Below the pieces are notes generated by a model. The model had not been told where the DNA came from. It saw only the letters and a list, made by a program, of their open reading frames with translations, and searched no databases. Of a stretch of DNA of 41,330 bases, positions 17,708-27,008 are shown piece after piece. The stretch's first letter is position 1. Each line of letters starts with the position of its first letter. Source of the stretch: Steroidobacteraceae bacterium (GTDB lineage Bacteria > Pseudomonadota > Gammaproteobacteria > Steroidobacterales > Steroidobacteraceae); contig JADGHX010000022.1 in the NCBI GenBank assembly GCA_019683695.1, positions 1 to 41,330 on the forward strand, read 5' to 3'. The position numbers and the translations under genes are program-made.

Positions 17708-17757
17708 GGTACAGATCGTGGACATGATGCAAATGCATCATGTGTCCGTGGCGTACC
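17708..17757. promoter_or_regulatory. large symmetric dyad, probable operator
   Basis: Perfect 10-base arms ACATGATGCA (17722-17731) and TGCATCATGT (17734-17743) flank a two-base AA centre. Around the same centre, GGTAC (17708-17712) pairs with GTACC (17753-17757). The site is AT-rich in GC-rich surroundings, 45 bases from the lipoprotein start and 163 bases from the hydrolase start. It has the shape of a dimeric regulator's operator; which protein binds is unknown. Confidence 0.6.
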
Positions 17758-17920
17758 CCGGCGATGATGCCGGCCATGGTGCATTCCGGTGCGCCCCCGC
17801 CCCGTTGCGCCTTGAGCGGCTCTCCGGACAAGATGACACCAGCACGCGCGCCACTCAGGGCGGGTGCGCGACCTGCGAAAAACAAGACCCTGCGAACAAG
17901 AACAACAAAAGGGAGCTCAA

Positions 17921-18823
17921 ATGTCCTCGATCACGAATGGCCCGAGCGCAGTCCACGCGCACCTTTCGGCACGTGCCCGCGAGCTCGCTGCGGCGGATCC
18001 CGCCGATCTGGCCCGCATTCGCACGATCATCGATGCGCTGGCAATCGATTCGAAACCGCTCGCCGGCGTGAAGTTCGTGCAGAGCGCCCATGCGGCAATC
18101 CGCGGCGTGTGGGCCGTTCCCGAGAACGCTGATCCAGACCGGCGCATCGTGTACTGCCACGGATGCAGCTTCATGGCGGGCAGTCTCGATTTGTATTCGG
18201 GTGTCGTGAGCCGGCTTGCCGTGCTCGCCCGGGCATGTGTGTTCTTCGTCGAGTATCGGCTGGCGCCCGAACACAGATTCCCCTGCGCTGCGGACGATTG
18301 TCTGAGGGCGTTCCATTGGGCGCGCACAAACGGCCCGGATGGCGAAGGCCGGGCGGCCGCATGCTTCCTGGTGGGCGATTCCTCTGGCGCAGCGCTCACA
18401 ATTGCCATAGCGCTCGATGCCGCGCGAGCGGGCGCGAGTCCGGATGGCATCGTGACGCTTTCGCCGTTTGTCGACCTGAGCGTATCCGGCGATGCGAACG
18501 ACGGGCGCGATCCCCTCACGACCCGCGAGATGGCGATGGCGTGCGCCTCCATCTACGCGCCCGGGATGGATCCACGCGATCCGCGACTGTCCCCGCTATT
18601 TGCCGACCTCTCTGCGCTTGCACCGATTCAGATCCACGGAGCCACTCAGGATCCGCTGCTGGACGACGCGTTGCGACTTGCAAAGCGAGCGCGCAAGGCA
18701 GGTGCGCGCGTTGAACTGCACGTGTGGAGTGACGTTCCGCACGCGTGGTACCTGTTTCCGACCGAGCTCCCGGAGGCTTCCCTCGGCCTCGAACTCGCGG
18801 CGACATTCCTGCGGCGGTTGTGA
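17921..18823 (+). CDS. alpha/beta hydrolase, hormone-sensitive-lipase-like esterase
   Basis: A cytoplasmic esterase of about 300 residues. The nucleophile motif is GDSSG (serine near 154), the acid is in TQDPLLDD (aspartate near 244) and the histidine is in VPHAWYLF (near 274), so the triad is complete. The oxyanion-hole motif, normally HGGG, reads HGCS (H80) in CHGCSFMAGS, an uncommon substitution. YRLAPEHRFP is the standard HSL segment. ATG 17921 has GGGAG 6 bases upstream, better than the earlier start at 17864. The LuxR gene follows with no gap. Substrate unknown; short-chain esters or lactones are typical of the family. Confidence 0.9.
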   Translation: MSSITNGPSAVHAHLSARARELAAADPADLARIRTIIDALAIDSKPLAGVKFVQSAHAAIRGVWAVPENADPDRRIVYCHGCSFMAGSLDLYSGVVSRLAVLARACVFFVEYRLAPEHRFPCAADDCLRAFHWARTNGPDGEGRAAACFLVGDSSGAALTIAIALDAARAGASPDGIVTLSPFVDLSVSGDANDGRDPLTTREMAMACASIYAPGMDPRDPRLSPLFADLSALAPIQIHGATQDPLLDDALRLAKRARKAGARVELHVWSDVPHAWYLFPTELPEASLGLELAATFLRRL

Positions 18824-19807
18824 GTGCACCACGTTGCGATGGACACAGCACTGACATTCGTTCTGGAAATCTACCGAGCCGCGCACGAAACGCCGGCAGA
18901 AGAGTTCCACACGCTGTTGTTCAGGCTGCTCCAGCAAGTGATCCCGTTTCGCTCGGCGGCCTGGTGCAACAACGCCGGAGTGGACAGGCAGGGGTACGTC
19001 ATTCGCGGACTGCAAACCTACAACGAACCGGACTCCTTGCTCGAAGAGATGCCGGATGTGAACAACAAGCACTCGTCAGAGATGGAGCGGGTCGCCGCGC
19101 ACCCGGGAATCGCCTTGCGCCGCTTCACGCCGGACCTCTACCCGAAAGAGGCGACGGACATCCAAAAGTACATTCGTCGCTACGGCCATGAGCGAAATCT
19201 GCTGATTGCCGATATCGCCCACCCGCGCGGGCGCGGCGAGTGGCTCTCGCTGTTCCGCCCGGCGAACGAGGACCATTTCAGCCGCCAGGAGCAGCGCCTG
19301 CTCACGTTGCTCATGCCGCATCTCGTAGAGGCACTCACGATCAACCGAAAGCTGGCGCTGGTCACCGGGGGTGAGGAGTCTCCGCTCAACGGCACGCGCG
19401 CGTTGATCAAGGCCAACGGAGCCGTCCTTCACTGCGGTGCCCGGTTCTGTGAGTTGCTGGGCGATGCGTGGGCTGAAAGCCGGTACACACGCCTGCCCTC
19501 TCAGCTGTTGTCGGCCCTTCAGCGAAACGGCAAGGCGATGGTTGCGCGCGGCACGGTGCTCGTCACGGCGAACAGACTGGGCGATCTGCTGCTGCTCCGT
19601 GCGATGAAGGTGTCCCCGCTGGCCAGACTGACCGAGCGGGAGCGAACTGTCGTACAGCTCTATGCCAGCGGCAGCTCGTACAAGGAAGTGGCGCGCACGC
19701 TCGGCCGCTCGCCAACCACCATCCGCAATTTCATCCAGCACGCGTACCGCAAGCTGGGCATCGACGACAAGACAGCTCTCGCGCGCTTGCTGCAGGAGGA
19801 GTCGTAG
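18824..19807 (+). CDS. LuxR-type transcriptional regulator
   Basis: About 327 residues. The C-terminal 60 form a LuxR/NarL-type helix-turn-helix: LTERERTVVQLYASGSSYKEV, then RSPTTIRNFIQHAYRKLGI. The long N-terminal part has no receiver aspartate and no autoinducer-domain signature that I can see; its pattern (ERNLLIADI, WLSLFRP, FSRQEQRLLTLLMPHLVEAL) is that of the GAF-like sensor found in many orphan LuxR proteins. GTG 18824 directly follows the hydrolase stop; ATG 18839 in the same frame is about equally likely. It is probably co-transcribed with the hydrolase and a good candidate for the dyad upstream. Confidence 0.88.
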   Translation: MHHVAMDTALTFVLEIYRAAHETPAEEFHTLLFRLLQQVIPFRSAAWCNNAGVDRQGYVIRGLQTYNEPDSLLEEMPDVNNKHSSEMERVAAHPGIALRRFTPDLYPKEATDIQKYIRRYGHERNLLIADIAHPRGRGEWLSLFRPANEDHFSRQEQRLLTLLMPHLVEALTINRKLALVTGGEESPLNGTRALIKANGAVLHCGARFCELLGDAWAESRYTRLPSQLLSALQRNGKAMVARGTVLVTANRLGDLLLLRAMKVSPLARLTERERTVVQLYASGSSYKEVARTLGRSPTTIRNFIQHAYRKLGIDDKTALARLLQEES

Positions 19808-20233
19808 CAAGCTCCGGCTCCGGATGTTGCGAAAGCTGTGCGGGATCGCCGATGCTGGCCGGCCACCAGAGCTTGGCACTCACGTGCCTCAGCGTCGGGA
19901 GAATCCGCCGACAACCTGCAACGCCTGCCGACGCAATGGCCCGCGGCGTGGACACGCCGGGAATGTCCCGTGCGACCGCGTGACGCCTGCAGCTCGCGCA
20001 GCGCGGGCGAGGCAGTAGAATCGCCGCCCCGCCGAATTCCCGGCACCTCCCCGCGGCACCTCACGCCAACGTGACGGCGCCCCGCCTCGTCTCATTGCAC
20101 CCGCAGACGCGACGAGATGCCCGCATGGTGCGGACGGATCGTGCCGCGAGAGGGTAAACTTTCCGGCTTCTGCGCCTGTCCTACGGGCGCCACAAATGAG
20201 CGGCTGGAACCGCCGCGTACTGAAGGATCCATC
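19808..20233. other. intergenic region, no convincing gene
   Basis: Separates the LuxR gene from the RND operon. Two -10-like hexamers on the plus strand, TAGAAT (20016-20021) and TAAACT (20155-20160), lack good -35 partners. An open frame from 20117 leads into the adaptor gene but has no ribosome site. Nothing else is seen. Confidence 0.5.
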
Positions 20234-21496
20234 GTGAGCGCCTATCCGGAGCCTCCTCACAACGAAGCGCCTGCGCCCCGTCGCGAGCCGGTCACCTGGA
20301 TCGGAGATCGCATCCCGCATGCCGATCATGCAGAAGCGCCGGCTGCCACGCCACCCAAGGGCATTCCGCTGCCGGAGTTCATCCGCCGCAACCCGGCGCG
20401 GTGGGTCATCGGTCTCGTCGTGCTCATCGTGGCGATCGTCGCGCTGCTCGTTGCGCGCGAGTCCACGTCGCCCTCGCGACCGATTGCTGGCGCAACCACG
20501 CCGGAATCCCAGTGGCCGCTCGTTTCTGTGCTCACGCCGGGCGTGCGGCCGGTGACCACCACCGTCACGTTCACGGGCACCATCCACGCCCGCTACGACA
20601 TGCCGATCAGCGCGGAGGGTGAAGGCGGCCGCATCACCGCCGTGCTCGTCGAAGCGGGCGATCATGTGAAGCGCGGTCAGGTGCTCGCGCGGCTCGATCA
20701 GTCCGTGCTGCTGCCGCAGGTGAATCGCCTCGCCGCCTCGCTGGAAGAAGCAAAAGCGCAGGCCGCCCTGTCCGCCGCGGAATACCGCCGGGCGCAGGGC
20801 GTGGAAGCGGCCGGCGCCCTCTCGGCCGAAGAGATTGCGCGCCGGCGGGCCGCCGCCGTCACCGATGAAGCGCGCGTGAAGGTGGCTGCCGCGCAGCTCG
20901 CCGAAGCGCAGGCCCGTCTCCAGAAAACCGAGATCCGCGCGCCCGCGGATGGCCTCGTGCTCACGCGCACGGCCGAAGTCGGCCAGATGGCGAGCCCCGG
21001 CAACACCCTCTTCCGGCTGGCCGCCGGCGGCGAGATGGAAATGCGCGGCCAGGTCGCCGAGCAGGATCTCGCGGCACTCTCGGTGAAGCAGAAGGCGCTC
21101 GTGCGCCTGACGGGGATCGATGAGCCCTTCGAGGGTGAAGTGCGGTTGCTCGGCGCTGTCATCGATCCGCAGACGCGACTCGGCGAAGTCCGCATCTCAC
21201 TCAAGCCGCATCCGTCCATCCGCCCCGGCGCGTTCGCGCGCGCGGCGGTGGTGGTGGGCGCGGCGCAGCGGCCCGTGCTGCCGCAGACGGCCGTGTTGTC
21301 GGATGCACAGGGCACCTACGTCCTCGTCGTGAACGACGACAATCAGACCGAGCGCCGGCCCGTGCGCGTGGGCGACACCATCGCCGAAGGCATGATCATT
21401 TCGGAGGGGCTCACGGGAAGTGAGCGTGTGGTCGCCACGGCAGGTGCGTTCCTGCGCATCGGCGAGCACGTGCGCATCGCGGAAACGCCGCTATGA
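20234..21496 (+). CDS. RND efflux periplasmic adaptor (membrane fusion protein)
   Basis: About 420 residues linking an RND pump to an outer membrane channel. GTG 20234 is preferred, with GAAGGA six bases upstream; the ORF from 20117 has no such site. A proline-rich cytoplasmic tail precedes one membrane segment (WVIGLVVLIVAIVALLVA). Then come a lipoyl half-motif (GGRITAVLVEAGDHVKRGQVLARLD), an alpha-helical hairpin with coiled-coil character, the second lipoyl half (IRAPADGLVLTRTAEVGQMA) and beta-barrel regions. The C-terminal ATGA overlaps the permease start. No outer membrane factor gene is nearby, so the pump must borrow one. Confidence 0.92.
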   Translation: MSAYPEPPHNEAPAPRREPVTWIGDRIPHADHAEAPAATPPKGIPLPEFIRRNPARWVIGLVVLIVAIVALLVARESTSPSRPIAGATTPESQWPLVSVLTPGVRPVTTTVTFTGTIHARYDMPISAEGEGGRITAVLVEAGDHVKRGQVLARLDQSVLLPQVNRLAASLEEAKAQAALSAAEYRRAQGVEAAGALSAEEIARRRAAAVTDEARVKVAAAQLAEAQARLQKTEIRAPADGLVLTRTAEVGQMASPGNTLFRLAAGGEMEMRGQVAEQDLAALSVKQKALVRLTGIDEPFEGEVRLLGAVIDPQTRLGEVRISLKPHPSIRPGAFARAAVVVGAAQRPVLPQTAVLSDAQGTYVLVVNDDNQTERRPVRVGDTIAEGMIISEGLTGSERVVATAGAFLRIGEHVRIAETPL

Positions 21497-24400
21497 GAAA
21501 TCTCTCCGCATGGGCCATCCGGCACCCCGTCACGCCGGTGGTGCTGTTCGTGGTGCTGTTCTTCCTGGGCGTCGTGTCGTTCATCCGGCTGCCCATTAAC
21601 GAGAACCCGGACATCTCCTTCCCGTTCGTGATGGTCACGGTGTCGCAGCCGGGCGCGGCGCCACCGGAAATCGAAACGCAGATCATCCAGAAGATCGAAG
21701 GTGCGGTCGCGAACGTGGGCGGGGTGAAGAGCATCCAGTCCACGGCGATGGAAGGCTCGGCCCAGGTGGGCATCGAGTTCCAGATCGGCACGCCGGTGGA
21801 CCGCGCGGTCACGGATGTGCGCGATGCTGTGGCGAAGGTGCGCGCGGACCTGCCCGAGGGCATTCAGGAGCCCATCGTCCAGCGCCTGGATGTCGATGGC
21901 GGCGCCATCGTGTACTACGCCGTCAGCACCACCTCCATGACGGAGGAGGAGCTGTCCTGGTTCGTCGATAACACCATCACCAAGCGCCTGCTCTCCATCG
22001 CGGGCGTTGCGCAGGTGACGCGCGGCGGCGGCGTGAGCCGTGAGATCCGCGTGGAGCTGGACCCTGCGCGCATGCAGGCGCTCGGCCTCACCGCCGTGAA
22101 CGTGAACCAGCAGCTGCGCACGCTCAACCTCGACGCGCCCGGTGGCCGCGCGCAGGTGGCGGGCGGCGAACAGGGCATTCGCGTGCTCGGCAGCGCGAAG
22201 ACCGCGGCGGACCTGGCGGACACGCAGATCGTGCTGCCTGGCGGCCGCTTCGCGCGGCTCTCGGATATCGCGGAGGTGCGCGACAGCGTCGCCGAGATCC
22301 GCTCGCTCTCGCGCCTGAACGGGCGTCCTGCGACAACCTTCGGTGTCTTCCGCTCGAAGGGCTCCTCGGACGTCACGGTGCTCGAGGAAGTGCAGAAGGA
22401 ACTGGCGTCGATCGCCGAGCAGTATCCGCAAGTGAAGATCGACCAGGTCTTCACCACGGTGGACAACACGAAGCTCCAGTACGACTCGGCCATCGCCATG
22501 CTCATCGAGGGATCGATACTCGCTGTCGTGGTGGTGTGGCTCTTCCTGCGGGACTGGCGCGCCACGGCCATCTCGGCGCTCGCCATTCCCCTTTCGGCGA
22601 TTCCGACGTTCGCGTTCATGTACTGGATGGGCTTCACGCTGAATGGCGTGAGCCTGCTCGCGCTGTCGCTCGTCGCCGGCGTGCTGGTGGACGACGCCAT
22701 CGTGGAAATCGAGAACATCGTGCGCCACATGCGCATGGGCAAGACGGGCTATCAGGCCGCGTTCGATGCCGCCGACGAGATCGGTCTTGCGGTGGTGGCC
22801 ACGTCCGCCACGATCATGGCGGTGTTCCTGCCCGTGAGCTTCATGTCGGGCATCGTCGGGCAGTTCTTCAAGCAGTTCGGGCTCACGGTGGCCGCGGCGG
22901 TGTTCTTTTCGCTCTTGGTGGCGCGCCTCATCACACCGGTGATCGCGGCCTTCACGCTGCGTGCGGACAGCATCGCCACGCACAAGGACGGCCCGATCAT
23001 GCGCTGGTACCTCGATTTCGTGGGCAAGTGCATCCGTCACCGCTGGAAGACGCTCGCGGGCGGCACCGTGTTCTTCGTGCTCTCGGTGGTCGCGCTGAGC
23101 TTCGTGCCGACGTCGTTCATCCCGGAGGGCGACATGGCGAGCGCCCAGCTCAATATCGAGCTGCCGCCCGGCGTGCAGCTCGAAGACACGGCGGCCGTGT
23201 CGCACCGAGCCTACGAGATCCTGAAGCAGTATCCGGAAGTGACGAGCATCGTCGAGCAGATCGGCGGATCGGAGGAGATCCGTACCGCCACGCTGTTCGT
23301 GACTCTCGTGCCCGCGAAGGAACGCAAGATGACTCAGGTCGAGTGGCAGGACATGGCGCTCAAGGAGCTGAGGAAAATCCCCGACGCGCGCATGAGCTTC
23401 CAGAACTTCCAGGGCGCGAGCGAAGGCCGCGACGTGACGCTCTACGTGACCGGCGACGACGCGCCGCTCGTCGAGGAGACGGCTCAGAAGATCATCGCGG
23501 AGATGCAGAAGCTGCCCGAGCTCACCGAGGCGCGCATCAACGGCGACCTGCAGCGGCCCGAGATCATCATCAAGCCGCGGCTGGACCTGGCAGCGCAGCT
23601 CGGCGTCACCGTGCAGAGCATCAGCCAGACCATCCGCATCGCCACCATCGGCGATCTGCCGCAGAACGGCGCGAAGTTCTCGCTCTCCGACCGGCAGGTG
23701 CCCATTCGCGTGAGCCTGATCGAACGCTCGCGGCGTGACCTGTCCACCCTCGAGAACCTGCCGGTGCCCACCGCAACCGGCTCCACGGTGCCGCTGAAGG
23801 CCGTTGCGGACATCAGTTTCGGCACGGGCCCGACCCGCGTGCGCCGCTTCAACCAGAGCCGGCGCGTGGCGCTCGAGGCGGATCTGAACGGGGTGGAGCT
23901 CGGCGACGCGCTCGAGAAGATCCGTGCGCTGCCTTCCGTGCAGAACATGCCCAGCGGTGTGCAGCTCATCGAACGCGGGAACGCGGAAGTGATGGTGGAG
24001 CTCTTCACCAACTTCGCCATCGCCATGGGCACGGGCATTCTCATGGTGTTCGCGGTGCTGGTGCTGCTGTTCGCGCGCGTGTTCCAGCCCATCACGATTC
24101 TCTCGGCCCTGCCGCTCTCGATCGGCGGCGCCGCCCTCGCCTTGCTCATCACCGGGTATGCGTTCTCGCTGCCCGTGGTGATCGGGTTCCTCATGCTCAT
24201 GGGCATCGTCGCGAAGAACTCGATCCTGCTGGTGGACTTCGCCATCGAGGAGATGCGCGCCGGCAAGGACCGGCTCTCCGCCCTGCTCGAAGCCGGGCAC
24301 AAGCGTGCACGACCCATCGTCATGACCACGGTGGCGATGATCGCCGGCATGATCCCGGTGGTCTTCGGGTTCCACGGGGACAAGTCCTTCCGCGCGCCGA

Positions 24401-24576
24401 TGGCGGTGGCCGTGATCGGCGGCCTGCTCACCTCGACGGCGCTCACACTCGTGATCGTGCCCGCGGCGTTCACGCTCATCGACGACATCGAGCGCTGGCT
24501 CGGGCCGAAGGTCAGGCGCGTCCTCGCGGCGAGCCCCTCCACCGTCACGGCGACGAAGCCTCATCCGGCGAGATAA
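21493..24576 (+). CDS. RND family efflux permease
   Basis: A proton-driven inner membrane pump of 1027 residues, usual length for the AcrB/MdtB superfamily. It begins LSAWAIRHPVTPVVLFVVLF, has a large periplasmic loop, then helices with GVLVDDAIVEIENIVRHM near residues 395-412, including the two aspartates of the proton relay, and PVSFMSGIVGQFF. The second half repeats this plan, with MGIVAKNSILLVDFAIEEM holding the conserved lysine. It is closer to the group of multidrug or lipid-type RND permeases paired with one adaptor (MexF/VexF-like) than to heavy-metal pumps. Substrate cannot be told from sequence. Translation is coupled to the adaptor. Confidence 0.95.
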   Translation: MRNLSAWAIRHPVTPVVLFVVLFFLGVVSFIRLPINENPDISFPFVMVTVSQPGAAPPEIETQIIQKIEGAVANVGGVKSIQSTAMEGSAQVGIEFQIGTPVDRAVTDVRDAVAKVRADLPEGIQEPIVQRLDVDGGAIVYYAVSTTSMTEEELSWFVDNTITKRLLSIAGVAQVTRGGGVSREIRVELDPARMQALGLTAVNVNQQLRTLNLDAPGGRAQVAGGEQGIRVLGSAKTAADLADTQIVLPGGRFARLSDIAEVRDSVAEIRSLSRLNGRPATTFGVFRSKGSSDVTVLEEVQKELASIAEQYPQVKIDQVFTTVDNTKLQYDSAIAMLIEGSILAVVVVWLFLRDWRATAISALAIPLSAIPTFAFMYWMGFTLNGVSLLALSLVAGVLVDDAIVEIENIVRHMRMGKTGYQAAFDAADEIGLAVVATSATIMAVFLPVSFMSGIVGQFFKQFGLTVAAAVFFSLLVARLITPVIAAFTLRADSIATHKDGPIMRWYLDFVGKCIRHRWKTLAGGTVFFVLSVVALSFVPTSFIPEGDMASAQLNIELPPGVQLEDTAAVSHRAYEILKQYPEVTSIVEQIGGSEEIRTATLFVTLVPAKERKMTQVEWQDMALKELRKIPDARMSFQNFQGASEGRDVTLYVTGDDAPLVEETAQKIIAEMQKLPELTEARINGDLQRPEIIIKPRLDLAAQLGVTVQSISQTIRIATIGDLPQNGAKFSLSDRQVPIRVSLIERSRRDLSTLENLPVPTATGSTVPLKAVADISFGTGPTRVRRFNQSRRVALEADLNGVELGDALEKIRALPSVQNMPSGVQLIERGNAEVMVELFTNFAIAMGTGILMVFAVLVLLFARVFQPITILSALPLSIGGAALALLITGYAFSLPVVIGFLMLMGIVAKNSILLVDFAIEEMRAGKDRLSALLEAGHKRARPIVMTTVAMIAGMIPVVFGFHGDKSFRAPMAVAVIGGLLTSTALTLVIVPAAFTLIDDIERWLGPKVRRVLAASPSTVTATKPHPAR

Positions 24577-24597
24577 TCCGCGACGAGGCGAGCGATC

Positions 24598-25515
24598 TTG
24601 CACGGGTTGCAGCAGAGCGTCCGGGCGACGCAGCCTGAAGCGGGCCAACGTCGTTCCGCATGGTGGGTGCGCGCATTGTCGGCGCTGCCCCTGCCGGTGC
24701 TTTACGTGTTCGCCGCGTTCCTGGGCTGGCTCGCGTACCGCGTGTTCCCGTACCGGCAGCACGTCGTCCGCGAGAACCTCTCGAAGGCCTTTCCGGAGTT
24801 CGACGAGGCGCGCCTTCAGGACACCATGCGGCGCTACTACCGTGGCTTTGCGCAGGTGCTGGTCGAGCTGATCAAGGCGGCGACCGTCTCGCCGGAGGAG
24901 CTCCGGCGGCGCGTGAAGATCCTCAATCTCGATGCCGCTCGCACCCTGCTCGACAGTGGCAAGCCCGTACTGCTCGTGGCCGCTCACCAGTGCAACTGGG
25001 AGTGGATGCTGCTGGGCTTGTCCCTGCAGCTCGGGTATCGCGTGGATGCTGCGTACAAGCCGCTCGTGAACCCGTGGGCCGAGCGCGAAATGCTCACGAT
25101 CCGCACGCGCTTCGGCAGCCGGCTCATCGCGGCCAAGGGATTACTGGCGGACATCCTCAAGCACGGCAAGGACGTGCGCGCCATCTGCATGGTGGCGGAT
25201 CAGGAGCCCACCACGAGCGAGCACAAGCACTGGACGCGCTTCCTCAACCGCGATACCGCGTTCTACATGGGCGCCGAAGAGATCGCCCGCGTCACGAAAT
25301 ATCCGGTGTTCTTCGTGGGCATGCGCCGCACGGCGCGCGGCTTTTACGAGATGGAGCTGAAGCCGCTTTCCCTCGGTGGCGAGAAGCTCGCGCCCGGCGA
25401 GCTGACGGAACGTTACGCGCGCCTGGTGGAGGAGCAGATCCGCGCCGCACCGCCGGACTGGCCGTGGTCACACAAGCGGTGGCGACTGAAGAAATCGCTG
25501 TACGGCAACCGCTGA
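24598..25515 (+). CDS. LpxL/HtrB-type lipid A acyltransferase
   Basis: An inner-membrane-associated acyltransferase of about 305 residues. One N-terminal hydrophobic segment (LPLPVLYVFAAFLGWLAYRV) is followed by the family pattern VRENLSKAFPE. The catalytic H-x4-E is AAHQCNWEW near residue 128. Later GLLADILKHGKDVRAICMVADQEP matches the LpxL consensus, and the C-terminus has PPDWPWSHKRWR. It probably adds a secondary acyl chain to lipid A from acyl-ACP. The start is a TTG with GAGG 9 bases upstream; no better in-frame ATG exists. It follows the RND permease by 21 bases and may be co-transcribed with it. Confidence 0.9.
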   Translation: MHGLQQSVRATQPEAGQRRSAWWVRALSALPLPVLYVFAAFLGWLAYRVFPYRQHVVRENLSKAFPEFDEARLQDTMRRYYRGFAQVLVELIKAATVSPEELRRRVKILNLDAARTLLDSGKPVLLVAAHQCNWEWMLLGLSLQLGYRVDAAYKPLVNPWAEREMLTIRTRFGSRLIAAKGLLADILKHGKDVRAICMVADQEPTTSEHKHWTRFLNRDTAFYMGAEEIARVTKYPVFFVGMRRTARGFYEMELKPLSLGGEKLAPGELTERYARLVEEQIRAAPPDWPWSHKRWRLKKSLYGNR

Positions 25516-25536
25516 ATGGCTCCGCCGTCGCCTCGC

Positions 25537-26493
25537 TCAGTGGAATTCGGCTTCCGGGAGATTGCGCAGCTCGCGCGGCAAGCCGAAAAAGACTTTCTCT
25601 TCGCGCCCGTTGACCTCGACGGGCACTTCGCCACCCCACTCGCGCAATCGCTCCACTACCTGCTGCACGAGCAGCTCGGGCGCCGAGGCGCCGGCAGTGA
25701 CGCCCACCGCGGACTTGCCGGTGAACCATTCGGGATGCAGGTCATCCGGCCCGTCCACGAGATACCCCGGAACGCCGGCGCGATCCGCCAGCTCCCGCAA
25801 ACGATTTGAATTAGAGCTGGTGCGCGAGCCCACCACGAGCAGCACGTCGCATTGCGCGAGAAGCTTCTTCACTGCGTCCTGCCGATTCTGGGTGGCGTAG
25901 CAGATATCTTCCTTGCGAGGCGTGGCGAGCAGCGGGAAGCGCTTACGCAACGCATTGACGATCTCGGCCGTGTCGTCCACGGACAGGGTCGTCTGCGTGA
26001 CGAAGGCAAGCCGTTCCGGATCGCGAACATTGAGCGTTTCGACGTCCGCAACGCTTTCGACCAGATGAATCCGGCCGCCGAAGGAGGAATCGAAGCGCCC
26101 CATCGTGCCTTCCACTTCCGGGTGCCCGGCATGGCCGATGAGAATGACGTCGCGCGCATCGCGCGCGTACCGCTGCACTTCCATGTGCACCTTCGTGACG
26201 AGCGGGCACGTGGCGTCGAACACGCGCAGGTTCCGGCGGGAGGCCTCCTCGACCACGGCTCGCGACACGCCGTGGGCGGAGAAGATGACCGTGGCGCCTT
26301 CGGGCACCTGATCCAGCTCCTCCACGAACACTGCGCCCAGCCCGCGCAGACGATCGACGACGTATCGGTTGTGAACCACTTCGTGCCGCACGTAGATCGG
26401 CGGGCCGAAGAGCTCGAGTGCGCGTTCGACGATGTCGATGGCCCGGTCGACGCCCGCGCAGAAGCCGCGCGGATTGGCGAGAAGCACTTTCAT
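25537..26493 (-). CDS. ispH: 4-hydroxy-3-methylbut-2-enyl diphosphate reductase
   Basis: The last step of the MEP pathway: reduces HMBPP to IPP and DMAPP with an iron-sulfur cluster. 318 residues, normal length. The three cluster cysteines are present: C12 ([11 protein letters not shown]), C96 ([12 protein letters not shown]) and C198 ([10 protein letters not shown]). Active-site histidines 41, 74 and 124 and the glutamate of HPEVEGT (residue 126) are kept, as is [11 protein letters not shown]. Its start overlaps the lspA stop by one base (TGATG). The gene fkpB, often between lspA and ispH, is missing here. Confidence 0.97.
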   Translation of the reverse strand: MKVLLANPRGFCAGVDRAIDIVERALELFGPPIYVRHEVVHNRYVVDRLRGLGAVFVEELDQVPEGATVIFSAHGVSRAVVEEASRRNLRVFDATCPLVTKVHMEVQRYARDARDVILIGHAGHPEVEGTMGRFDSSFGGRIHLVESVADVETLNVRDPERLAFVTQTTLSVDDTAEIVNALRKRFPLLATPRKEDICYATQNRQDAVKKLLAQCDVLLVVGSRTSSNSNRLRELADRAGVPGYLVDGPDDLHPEWFTGKSAVGVTAGASAPELLVQQVVERLREWGGEVPVEVNGREEKVFFGLPRELRNLPEAEFH

Positions 26494-27008
26494 CAGCGTG
26501 CCGCCTCATTGCCGCCGGCCCGGGCCCTGGCGCGGCGGCCTTCCAGCAGAGCATCCAGGAGCAGAAGCCCGGCGCCCACTGTAATGGCGCTGTCCGCCAC
26601 ATTGAAAGCCGGGAAATACGCGTCGCCCCAGTGCACGTGGATGAAGTCCACGACGTGCCCATGCCAGAGCCGGTCGATGAGGTTGCCGAGCGCGCCACCG
26701 AGGATCAGCGCCAGACTGCACGCGAGCAGCCCTTGCGTGCGCGCCTTGAGCCTGCCGAGCCAGATGATGATGGCGACGCCCACGCCCAGGGCGAGTGCTG
26801 TGAACAGCCACCGCTGCCACCCTGACGCCGTGGCCAGCATGCTGAAGGCGGCGCCCGTGTTGTGCAGGCGGGTGATGTCGAGCACCGGCAGCACCTCGAT
26901 GCGCTCGTAGAGCTCGAAGTTACCGACGATGAGGTGCTTCGTGATCTGATCCAGCACGATCACGGCCACCGACACGGGCAGCCAGCGCCAGCCGTTGGGC
27001 TCGTTCAT
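26493..27008 (-). CDS. lspA: lipoprotein signal peptidase (signal peptidase II)
   Basis: An inner membrane aspartyl protease that cleaves lipoprotein signal peptides, 171 residues with four membrane segments. The catalytic aspartates are in [16 protein letters not shown] and [12 protein letters not shown], and LDQITKHLI near the N-terminus is conserved. ATG 27008 overlaps the ileS stop as ATGA, which fixes the start better than the longer frame beginning at 27053. The window encodes at least two likely substrates (lipoproteins at 16902-17663 and 39240-39890). Confidence 0.96.
   Translation of the reverse strand: MNEPNGWRWLPVSVAVIVLDQITKHLIVGNFELYERIEVLPVLDITRLHNTGAAFSMLATASGWQRWLFTALALGVGVAIIIWLGRLKARTQGLLACSLALILGGALGNLIDRLWHGHVVDFIHVHWGDAYFPAFNVADSAITVGAGLLLLDALLEGRRARARAGGNEAAR

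Noticed and set aside
17722-17743. The dyad as a Rho-independent terminator
   Set aside because: It is AT-rich, has no T run after it and sits between divergent gene starts, where a terminator has no purpose.
21343-24987. A 1214-codon minus-strand open frame opposite the RND permease
   Set aside because: The product is rich in His, Arg, Asp and Glu, as expected for an antisense frame, and it lies fully over the RND permease and its neighbours.
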